From the NCBI RefSeq assembly GCF_030851345.1, contig NZ_JALPNU010000014.1, forward strand, positions 33,247-97,246: a stretch of 64,000 bases of DNA, read 5' to 3'. The notes beneath the pieces were generated by a model that saw nothing but the letters and a program-made list of their open reading frames with translations, was not told the origin of the DNA and searched no databases. This DNA is from Marinifilum sp. D714. GTDB lineage: Bacteria; Bacteroidota; Bacteroidia; Bacteroidales; Marinifilaceae. The translations under genes were made by a program, and so were the position numbers. Shown here piece by piece: positions 36,628-45,100 of the stretch (positions are counted from its first letter, which is position 1; each line of letters starts with the position of its first letter).

Positions 36628-36966
36628 ATGTCTGATCTGTACGATAAAATTTATGAAGTGGTTCGGCAAATTCCTGCCGGAAGAGCTACCAGTTATGGAG
36701 CTATTGCCAAGTTTGTTGGATCTCCCAGAGGTTCCAGAATGGTTGGTTGGGCCATGAATCAATCACACGCTAGCAAAGCGTATGTTCCTGCACATCGAGT
36801 AGTAAATCGTTTGGGAATACTTAGTGGAAAACATCATTTTCCAGGCGAAAACTTAATGCAAGAGCTTCTCGAAAATGAAGGAATTGTTGTGATTGATGAC
36901 CAAATTCAAGACTTCGAAAAAATATTTTGGGATCCCATGAAAGAACTTGACTGGGATTCTATTTAA
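36628..36966 (+). CDS. Alkyltransferase-like (ATL) DNA repair protein
   Basis: A 112-residue MGMT C-terminal-domain homologue (GRATSYGAIAKFVGSPRGSRMVGWAMN). The active-site PCHR of O6-alkylguanine transferases is PAHR here, with Ala55 in place of the acceptor Cys. That makes it an ATL, which binds alkylated guanine and flags it for nucleotide excision repair but cannot remove the alkyl group. Starts with no gap after the trmB stop, so co-translated. Confidence 0.93.
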   Translation: MSDLYDKIYEVVRQIPAGRATSYGAIAKFVGSPRGSRMVGWAMNQSHASKAYVPAHRVVNRLGILSGKHHFPGENLMQELLENEGIVVIDDQIQDFEKIFWDPMKELDWDSI

Positions 36967-36982
36967 ATTCATTCTAAATATA

Positions 36983-37203
36983 TACCTTTGTTGGTATCTT
37001 ATCGAATTCAATATCAGCGATGCTTAAAAGGATTCGATCCAACACCGATTATTAATCAGTAAAAGTCATTTATTCGTTTTTACTCTAAATGACTAACAGA
37101 TTATATATCGGCATTTCAATTTAATATTTCATCGTTTCGCAATTGGCTCACGTTGAAATTTAAATTGTTTAAAAATATTTTAAAGAATTAATATTCATAA
37201 ATC
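36983..37203 (+). promoter_or_regulatory. -7 box and structured leader upstream of mrp
   Basis: TACCTTTG at 36983-36990 would start a leader of about 205 bases. Two hairpins can form: GTTGG/CCAAC (36990-36994, 37039-37043) around ATCGAAT/ATTCGAT (37001-37007, 37032-37038), and AGTCATTTA/TAAATGACT (37064-37072, 37086-37094). No known riboswitch was recognised and the -33 box is poor. Confidence 0.4.
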
Positions 37204-38301
37204 ATGAGTTACACTCAAAAGCAAATTACGGACGCTTTAAAATTGGTTCAATATCCTGGTACCGATAAGGATATCATGGGGTTGGATATGGTTCGTAATA
37301 TTAAAATTGAAGGAAAGAAAATTGGTTTCGATTTGGTATTTCAAAAATCAGATGATCCTAATATTGTTCCATTGAAAAAAGCCTGTGTTTCAGCTATTTT
37401 GAAATTTGTTGATAGAGAAGCTGAAATTAAAGGAAACATTAAAGTAAAGGCAATGCATGTGGTTGAAGAACCAAAAGTTTTGCCAAAAGTTAAAAATATT
37501 ATTGCTGTTGCATCGGGTAAAGGTGGAGTTGGAAAATCTACAGTATCATCGAACTTGGCAGTTGCACTGGCGAAAGCTGGAGCAAAAGTTGGTTTGATTG
37601 ATGCCGATATTTATGGACCTTCAATTCCATTGATGTTTGGTGCAGAAACAGCTCGTCCGAATCTGATTAATGTTGATGGTAAGGATTTGATTGAGCCACA
37701 CGAGGCATATGGTGTAAAGATGCTTTCTATTGGTTTTTTTGTTGATCCTGCTCAGGCAACTGTTTGGCGTGGACCTATGGCTTCCAATGCATTAAAGCAG
37801 ATGATTGAAGAAGGAAACTGGGGCGAGTTGGATTACGTTTTAATCGACTTGCCACCAGGAACCAGTGATATTCACCTTACTTTGGTACAAACAGTTCCAG
37901 TTACAGGAGCCATTGTGGTAAGTACACCACAAGAGGTTGCTTTGGCTGATGCCGTTAAAGGAATCAGCATGTTCGAAGGACCTGGAGTTAATGTTCCTGT
38001 ATTGGGTATGGTTGAAAATATGGCTTGGTTTACGCCAGCTGAATTGCCAGAAAATAAATACTACATTTTCGGTAAAGATGGATGTAAAAAACTAGCTGAA
38101 GAAAAAGGAATCGAATTGTTGGGACAAATTCCAATTGTTCAAAGCATACGCGAAGGTGGTGATAATGGTAAACCTGCTGCAGTGAACGAAGATTCTGTAG
38201 TTGGTATGGCTTTCGCCGATTTGGCTGCTAAATTGAATGCTGCGGTTGATGCAAGAAATCAAAAATCAGCACCAACTGAGCGAGTGAAGATTACACGATA
38301 A
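37204..38301 (+). CDS. mrp: Mrp/NBP35-type iron-sulfur carrier ATPase
   Basis: A 365-residue P-loop protein. Residues about 1-90 are a MIP18/DUF59 domain (LKLVQYPGTDKDIMGLDMV), then the deviant Walker A GKGGVGKST at about 105-113, and IDADIYGPSIP. It is expected to carry or insert Fe-S clusters. The CxxC cluster-binding motif of many Mrp/ApbC proteins is not seen in the segment where it is expected (MVENMAWFTPAELPEN), which I believe is common in Bacteroidota. Followed by a long terminator. Confidence 0.95.
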   Translation: MSYTQKQITDALKLVQYPGTDKDIMGLDMVRNIKIEGKKIGFDLVFQKSDDPNIVPLKKACVSAILKFVDREAEIKGNIKVKAMHVVEEPKVLPKVKNIIAVASGKGGVGKSTVSSNLAVALAKAGAKVGLIDADIYGPSIPLMFGAETARPNLINVDGKDLIEPHEAYGVKMLSIGFFVDPAQATVWRGPMASNALKQMIEEGNWGELDYVLIDLPPGTSDIHLTLVQTVPVTGAIVVSTPQEVALADAVKGISMFEGPGVNVPVLGMVENMAWFTPAELPENKYYIFGKDGCKKLAEEKGIELLGQIPIVQSIREGGDNGKPAAVNEDSVVGMAFADLAAKLNAAVDARNQKSAPTERVKITR

Positions 38302-38318
38302 CTTATCAAGTTCAGTAA

Positions 38319-38363
38319 AAAATCAAACCCACTTACATTTAAAATGTAAGTGGGTTTGATTTT
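38319..38363. terminator. Long terminator after mrp
   Basis: A 22-base perfect stem (38319-38340 with 38342-38363) around a single A; A-run at the left, TTTTA at the right. Can serve both strands. Confidence 0.88.
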
Positions 38364-38415
38364 ACTTTCTTATTTTATTTCTCAAAACCACAAGTCACAG
38401 ACTTGCGTCATTTGT

Positions 38416-38435
38416 GGCTGCCAATTTTGGCAGCC
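38416..38435. repeat. Short perfect hairpin, GGCTGCCAA/TTGGCAGCC
   Basis: Nine-base stem with a two-base loop. Just before it lie inexact CCACAA/TTTGTGG arms (38382-38417). It sits between mrp and the unknown gene; REP-like in look, or a second terminator. Confidence 0.5.
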
Positions 38436-38453
38436 TTTAGTTTCATTAAAATT

Positions 38454-39152
38454 CTATCTTATGTCACGAGGATAAGCTACCTTGGTATACTGTGATTCCT
38501 GAATTATTTTTAACTCATCCCATGCAATTACTATAGTTTTAAATTTCTCTTCCCGTTTATAGTAATTACTTTCTGATACAACAGTATCAGGAAATACAAA
38601 CTGCCAACAGAGTTTATCCAAACGGCTGTAATAATTAAAATAGACCTTATAATTAGAAATGTCAAGTCTCCTGGATAAGGCATAGTTTAAGACAAATTGT
38701 TTTACAGTGTCTCTTGGAATAACATTCGACTTATTCCATTTTTCCTTGGGCCAATTGATATTTAAGAGTTGTCCATATTCATCAAGTTCTAATGATAAAT
38801 TATAGCTTTTTATGCCGATAGAGTTATCAGCTAATATAAACTTTAGAATATATTTAGGTTTAATAGCATTACCAATAAAGGTTGCCGAGTCTTTTTGAAA
38901 TATGGTTTTTAAATCAACTTCTTGTCCTTGTATATAGTGTAAGCTATCTCTCATTTTACCAAAAAATCTTTCTAAATATCCATTGGTATTAAATTGGATA
39001 TTGTTAGGTAAACTTGAAAATGATTCAATTTTATGAATAGGACTATGTCTATATGACCTGTAGCTCATATCTCTTTCTTGATTTATAATCATATGTTGCC
39101 CATATGAATATGTATTAACTAGAAAAAGTAATATTATCAGAATTTTTCTCAT
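38454..39152 (-). CDS. Hypothetical secreted protein
   Basis: A 232-residue protein that I do not recognise. It has a signal peptide (MRKILIILLFLVNTYSYGQ, cleavage near 19) and a hydrophilic body rich in Lys, Tyr and Ser with predicted strands (YILKFILADNSIGIKSYNLSLELDEYGQLLNI). No lipobox, no catalytic motif. It starts 15 bases after the HExxH lipoprotein gene on the same strand, so the pair is an operon. Both are AT-rich and look accessory. Confidence 0.75.
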   Translation of the reverse strand: MRKILIILLFLVNTYSYGQHMIINQERDMSYRSYRHSPIHKIESFSSLPNNIQFNTNGYLERFFGKMRDSLHYIQGQEVDLKTIFQKDSATFIGNAIKPKYILKFILADNSIGIKSYNLSLELDEYGQLLNINWPKEKWNKSNVIPRDTVKQFVLNYALSRRLDISNYKVYFNYYSRLDKLCWQFVFPDTVVSESNYYKREEKFKTIVIAWDELKIIQESQYTKVAYPRDIR

Positions 39153-39167
39153 TATACTTCTATGGTT

Positions 39168-40532
39168 TTAATTAACGCACTTTGTTCCATTTGCTTTTGA
39201 ATCACCATTCTTTTCTCTCTTGTTGATTTTTATCATGAGTTGATCCCATGCGCCCGTTTGCCCCATCATATTATCATACTCATTTTTTTTAAGGTCGTAT
39301 GCTCTTGTATTTTGTAAACCTTGCCATGCCAAGCAGGTTGCATCACTGTATGGCATATTAGGATTAATCTGCATAATAATATCAACCATTTCATCAACAT
39401 ACATATTTCCCATAGTTAAATGATCTCCATCTTCATATTCAAAAGTTTCGTAAAAAATAGGAAATAGTTCTTTTCCTTTTTGTGGATTATTGATTTTATA
39501 ATAGGCTATTAGTGCATGAATTGTTTCATGGGCATAAGTAACTGCTATATATTCCTTTGTTGAATTATTTAAAACAAATTCATTTATTTTAATTACAAAT
39601 GTTCCCTCTGTTATAGCACCTGTAGTATTATCTGTTAATATAGTTCCATCAACAGAATCGAAATTACCATCTACATTAGCATCTAATTTTGCCCCTTTAA
39701 AAATTATATGAAAATTGTGACTATTCCCAAAAGTATTACTTAATAAATTTGATATTGTATTATCAAAACTGGAGAATGAATTAAATACTTCACTTGCGCA
39801 ATCAAATTTTTCTAGTTCTTCTTTAACCTCAGGATCTGGTTCGTGTTCAGAATTTGAATCCGAATTACTGCCACCTCCATTGTCAAGGTCACCTTGTCCG
39901 CCACCAACTTGATCATCATAGTTTTCATACATATATCTGCCAGTTACAGTTCCAGGAACATGCTCTTCCCAGCAAGTCATTTCTACGACTTCCCAACCAA
40001 TTACATCATTACCTGTCTTTACAATTCTACAATGTTCGATAATATGGGCTCCTTCTTTGGTACGAATATTATAATCTCTTTCATTGGGTTCAATAAATTT
40101 ATATTTGTCATTTTTATTTAAAAGGGTTTGTTCGAAATAAGCAAAATTATAATCCATATGTTTATCCTGTCTTACTTCCTGATCATTAACAATTACAGCA
40201 TAATTTATTGTCCCTTTAAAACAATCGAACAACCATATACCTTCAACTTCTTGATTCAATAAGGTTGGAATCAGCATAACAAAACCTTCCTCATTTTTAA
40301 TGGTAATATTTTCATCCCAAATAACATCTCCATACATGCTGGAAAAATCTGAAGTAAAATTCTCAATTTCATTTCTTTTTTGTAGGAATGATACTACATT
40401 ATCAAGTACTGGATTATCAATACTTGAATACGCAAAAAAGTCGTTAGAGTTTGATGGGATCAGTTCATCTTGATCTTTGCTACATGACCAAACAAATATT
40501 AAAGTCATAGCAATAATTAATACTTTTCTCAT
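39168..40532 (-). CDS. Putative HExxH metallopeptidase lipoprotein
   Basis: A 454-residue lipoprotein with lipobox Cys17 (VWSCSKD). It has an N-terminal region (about 20-205) without recognised motifs, an acidic Gly/Asn/Ser linker around residues 210-235 (GGGSNSDSNSEHEPDPE), and a C-terminal region with HETIH (residues 335-339) in YAHETIHALIAYYK. The motif and its flanking helix fit a zinc-peptidase of the gluzincin type, but I cannot name the family. First gene of a two-gene operon with the 232-residue secreted protein. Confidence 0.75.
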   Translation of the reverse strand: MRKVLIIAMTLIFVWSCSKDQDELIPSNSNDFFAYSSIDNPVLDNVVSFLQKRNEIENFTSDFSSMYGDVIWDENITIKNEEGFVMLIPTLLNQEVEGIWLFDCFKGTINYAVIVNDQEVRQDKHMDYNFAYFEQTLLNKNDKYKFIEPNERDYNIRTKEGAHIIEHCRIVKTGNDVIGWEVVEMTCWEEHVPGTVTGRYMYENYDDQVGGGQGDLDNGGGSNSDSNSEHEPDPEVKEELEKFDCASEVFNSFSSFDNTISNLLSNTFGNSHNFHIIFKGAKLDANVDGNFDSVDGTILTDNTTGAITEGTFVIKINEFVLNNSTKEYIAVTYAHETIHALIAYYKINNPQKGKELFPIFYETFEYEDGDHLTMGNMYVDEMVDIIMQINPNMPYSDATCLAWQGLQNTRAYDLKKNEYDNMMGQTGAWDQLMIKINKREKNGDSKANGTKCVN

Positions 40533-40778
40533 AATAATTTTGTTTTTAAATGATCGTTACATCCCTTTATTCATTTTATAGTTAAAAAGTAACCCGCACT
40601 TGTTATGTGTTGTAAAATATTTTCAACAATAAATCTTAGCTATCGCCCATTATACTTAAGTTTTGTTTATGGTTTATTTTTAAAATAAACTAAATATTTA
40701 TTTAAAATTTGTAAAATAGCGCTTAAAGGCTTAAATTCTAGGTGTTTTATGTTTTTTATAATTTAAAATTCTAAACCA

Positions 40779-41525
40779 ATGACTAACCAAGAAAACTACG
40801 AAGCCCTTAAAGAGAATTTGCTTACTATAGCTGTAAACAAGCTTAGCAAACCTGGAATGCCTGTTGATACTTATCTTGTAGAGGCAGAAGACAAAAAACA
40901 TTATGCTATAAAAGACAAAGACAAGCTTGTGGCTGCTGGTTTAAAAGAAGAATACATTACCAGCCTACCAATTCGAATTGGAGCTTTGCGTCATGCACAA
41001 TCGTTATGGACCAAAGAGTCGGAAGCCAAAAGCATAGCTGAAAAAGATTGGAAATTGCTATCGGAAGATGCCATGGCCTTACACAGGATATTGATTCATG
41101 ATTTTAAATTTGCTTATCGCAATGATGAAGAAGGAAAAAAGGTGGTAGATAAAATTGCAGAGGGTAGTGGATATGGTGATATGGTTCAGGATTTTAGTGA
41201 TTTACATGTTTTAGGAACAGCCAATCCGCAAGCTTTGCTCGACATTGGTTTTGACAATACAAAACTGGAAAAAGCTTTGGAATTGTCAAATAGCATGGGA
41301 CCATTGCTTAGTACCATTAATGGTGAGAGAGACGAGAACGATAAACCAAGCAAGGAGATGAGAGATCGTGCTTACGTATATCTGAAAGAGGCAGTTGACC
41401 AGATATGTGAATACGGTAAATATGTATTCTGGGAAGACGAGGAACGATTGGAGAAATACTCCTCGGCATATTTCCGCAAATTAAGAGAGGAAAGAGAAGA
41501 GAAAGAAGAAAGTATTACAGAATAG
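40779..41525 (+). CDS. Conserved hypothetical protein
   Basis: A 248-residue cytoplasmic, mostly helical acidic protein not recognised. It begins MTNQENYEALKENLLTIAVNKLSKPGMPVD, has no signal peptide or membrane segment, and ends in a charged coiled helix (FRKLREEREEKEESITE). The tidy start, good coding pattern and own terminator support a real gene. It is flanked by the accessory operon on one side and a 665-base non-coding stretch on the other. Confidence 0.8.
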   Translation: MTNQENYEALKENLLTIAVNKLSKPGMPVDTYLVEAEDKKHYAIKDKDKLVAAGLKEEYITSLPIRIGALRHAQSLWTKESEAKSIAEKDWKLLSEDAMALHRILIHDFKFAYRNDEEGKKVVDKIAEGSGYGDMVQDFSDLHVLGTANPQALLDIGFDNTKLEKALELSNSMGPLLSTINGERDENDKPSKEMRDRAYVYLKEAVDQICEYGKYVFWEDEERLEKYSSAYFRKLREEREEKEESITE

Positions 41526-41558
41526 TTTAAATGTTGTCTTCTTACAAATAAGCTTTTG

Positions 41559-41590
41559 TATCCCGGTTGCATGAGAGTGTAGCCGGTATT
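41559..41590 (+). terminator. Intrinsic terminator after the 248-residue gene
   Basis: Stem of about eight pairs (CCGGTT/AGCCGG with an outer TA/AT across one mismatch), then TTTTTT. Confidence 0.6.
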
Positions 41591-41614
41591 TTTTATAAAA
41601 GCCTCTGAAAGCCC

Positions 41615-41899
41615 CACGCAGGCTAGGGAAAAATGCGCAGCGCGGGTAAAATAAGCGCAGCGCAGGTTAAAAGTCCGCAGTGTGGCAACTTTTTGCGCAG
41701 CACGGCTTAAAAGTGTGCAGATTTGGCATATTTTGCCGCAGCGGACCATAAAAACGCGCAGCGCGATGAGAAAAATGCGCAGCGGGGCATGTTTTTGCGC
41801 AGCGTGGCTTCAGAATGAGTAGGCATGGCTTCAAAATGTCAACACTAGGATTAAAAATCCGAAGATTTGAGAAATTTTTCCGCAGCCTGGTTTAATAAT
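41615..41899. repeat. Degenerate 20-21-bp periodic GC-rich repeat array (about 14 units)
   Basis: Units resemble GCGCAGCGCGGC followed by TTAAAAAT. The GCGCAG-equivalent positions are 41635, 41655, 41675, 41695, 41715, 41736, 41756, 41777, 41797, 41817, 41838, 41859 and 41880, with an earlier unit near 41615. Steps are 20 or 21 bases, mean 20.4. Units pair a GC-rich half with an A/T-rich half, unlike the surrounding AT-rich DNA. The units diverge toward the right end. There is no coding period and no terminal repeats. The rest of the gap (41900-42190) shows nothing clear. Confidence 0.85.
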
Positions 41900-42190
41900 A
41901 AGAATGTGTACCAGTAAAGAGTACAGCAATAGCATTGATGATTTTTGGATGTTTGTTTGGGTTCATTATCAGTTAATTCTTAAAGTTCTAATTGTAAATA
42001 AGAATTGATAAATCTGTATTGTTTTTGGAACAGTTGATGGTGGGGCATTTATTGCTCCTTTTTTTATTCCTTGAATAGAACTATTTTTAGATTTTATTTA
42101 ATAAATTTCAGTTTTTAGAATAATAAAAATCAATAGATAGCAGTTATACCATTTTGGGAATCTAATAAACTCAGAATAATACCAGTAACC

Positions 42191-45100
42191 TTGGTGTATA
42201 AAAAGCGAAGATTACGGTGTTATCAAACAAAACATTTAGCCTTGACTCGTAAACTAATTCAACAAACCTTAACGATAATAGCCATTCTGATTTTTGCATA
42301 TGCATGTTCTAATCAGAAAAATACTTTTTTGAGCCGCCAGTACCATGCCCTTACCACACATTATAATGTGTATTTTAATGGTAAAGAGAGCTTAAAAGAA
42401 GGTGAGCAAAAAATCAAGAACGGATTTCAGGAAAATTATACCATTTTACTGCCTGTTTTCGAATATCAGAATCCAACTGCCAGATCATTGTCTTTTTCGA
42501 GCATGGATAGAGCCTTGGAGAAAGCAACTAAGGCCATTAAAATTCACTCCATTACTCGTAAGCCGAAACGTAGAAAAGGAAATCAGTCAGAAAAATACAA
42601 AGCATTCCGCAAAAAGAAGGAGTACAACAATTGGATTGACGATTGTTACATGTTGATTGGAAAGGCTCAATTTTATAAGGGTGAATATCATGTTGCAGAG
42701 AAAGCTTATGATTTTATCATGAGAGAATATCCAGAGTCGGATTTGATTCCTGAAGCTAAATTATGGAAAGCAGTTAGTTTAATTGATAGAGGAGAGTTCA
42801 TTGCCGGTGGGGAGATTTTGGAGAGACTTTCGAATGACAACAACTTATCGAAAGATGATTTGGTTAGAATAGAAGCTTTGCAAGCAGATGCAGCAATAAG
42901 ACAAAAGCGATTTGAAGATGCTATTCCTGCTTTGGAAAGGTGTATTGCCATATCGAAAAACAAATACGCAAAAGCAAGGTATTATTATTTGTTGGCGCAA
43001 CTTCATCAAAAGTTAGATAATCCAAGCGAGGCATCAAGAGCTTTTCAGCAGTTGATTGATTTGAATGCCAATTATGAAATGACTTTTAATGCAAAAATCA
43101 GTCGTGCTTTATCCTATACAGGTGACGAAAATGGTGAGCAAATAAGAAAAGGCTTGCGCAAAATGTTGCGCGATGAGAAGAACAAGGAATACAAAGATCA
43201 GATTTACTATGCAATGGCCGAAATGGATGTTGTAGATGAGAATATGGAATCTGCGATTACCAATTATTGGGAATCAACAAAAGTGTCCTTGTACAATGAG
43301 AATCAAAAGGCCATTTCATTTTTAAAGCTGGGTGACTATTATTTTGGAGAGGAAACTTACCCGAAAGCTCAGATGTGTTACGATAGCTCAATGACCTATT
43401 TGGGGAGTGATTATCCTAACTACGGAAAAATATCCGAAAGAGTTGGGAATCTTACTGAATTGGTGAATAATCTGAATATGGTTGTTCGTGAAGATAGCTT
43501 GCAAAGAGTTGCTTTAATGAGCAAGATCGATAGGGACAAGTTAATTAATAACTTAATCAAGAAAATAAACGAAAAAGAAAGAGAAAAACGCTTAGTCGAG
43601 GCTGAAGCCCAATCAGATAGAGCTTTCTTTAGTCAGAATAATATGCTTGGGAATTCCAGAAACAGAAATCAAACTCAGGGGAATTGGTACTTCTATAATC
43701 CAACCAATATTGGATTGGGAAAATCGGAATTTCAACGCAAGTGGGGACGAAGAAAACTCGAAGACAATTGGAGAAGAAAAAATAGGTCTAATTATTCTGT
43801 TGAGGATATAGAAATAGCTTTAGAGCAAGAGTTGGGTGATGGAATTAGTTCTCAGTCGCAGAAAAAAGATCCTAAAAGCAAAGAGTACTACCTGGTGGAT
43901 TTACCAATGACAAAAGCTGCTATGGTAAAATCTGACGAGAGAATTATGAAAGGATTGTATCAATCTGCATTGGTATATGAAGAGAAATTGAATAATGAAG
44001 AGAAAGCTCTTGAAAGTTTGGAGACCTTGTTGGAAAGATTTCCTGAAAATCCATATTTGCTTTCAACATACTATCATTGTTATGCAATTAATAAATCCCT
44101 AAACAGATATTCAAAATCGGATTTCTACAAGAATAAAATTTTAACTGAGTTTAGAAATAGTGAGTATGCAAAAGCTTTGAGTGACCCTAATTACCAATCA
44201 AAATTGGATGCTAAATATCAAAGAGCACATCAACTTTATGCTCAGGCTTATGAGGATTTCCAGAACTACTACTATTTTAGAGTGGTTAAGACTTGTAATG
44301 AAGGTTTGTTAAGATATCCGGAGAGTGATCTTCGTCCAAGATTCTTATTTCTTAGAGCTTTGTGCGTAGGAAGAACACAAAATGTTAATGTTTTCGAGCA
44401 ATCACTTGAGCAAGTGTTGAAGGCTAATCCGACCAAAGCAATCACTCAAACGGTTAAAGCAATTCTTGCTGGGTTAGAGAAAGGAGCTACTCCTGTTATT
44501 TACACAGCCAAAGATATGGAGTTGGCCCGTCAAAACAGGCTGCTTCGAAATTGGCGACTTGAAGATGAACAGGCAATGGTTGAGGTTAAGGATGATAAAC
44601 CTAAAAAAGAAAAGCCGAAGAGTTTGTACAAGTTTAAAGCTGATGAGGAGCATTATTTTGTATTGATGTTTTCTAAACAAGATGGCGATCCAAACAGATC
44701 TTTGTTTAATGTGTCAAGGTATAATGCAGATGCATACAATAGTCGTACTTTTAAAGTCGATCGTCTGTCACTTGATAAGGATCACATCATGATCATGGTA
44801 AAAGGTTTGAAAAACAAGGAGGATGCATTAAATTATTTTAACGGAATTATTACTAGCAACAAAGCGTTTAGTGGATTAGAGGATGTTGATTACAGGAACT
44901 TTATCATTTCTCAATCGAATTTTGAAATGTTGAAACAAAGTAAAAATGTTGAACAATACCTGAATTTTTACACAAAAAGCTATTTTAATGTTGAACGAAA
45001 ACCAAAACAATCTACGGTTAAGAAGCAAGGTAAATTGGTAGCTGTAAACAACAAATTAGATTCTACAGCGTTTGTATTTAATCCAACAGATAATCACAAG

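Noticed and set aside
41372..41749. 125-codon minus-strand reading frame
   Set aside because: It overlaps the end of the 248-residue gene, a terminator and the 20-21-base array; the cysteine-rich peptide has no domain character.
41615..41899. CRISPR array
   Set aside because: Period of 20-21 bases leaves no room for repeat plus unique spacer, units are degenerate throughout, and no cas genes are present.
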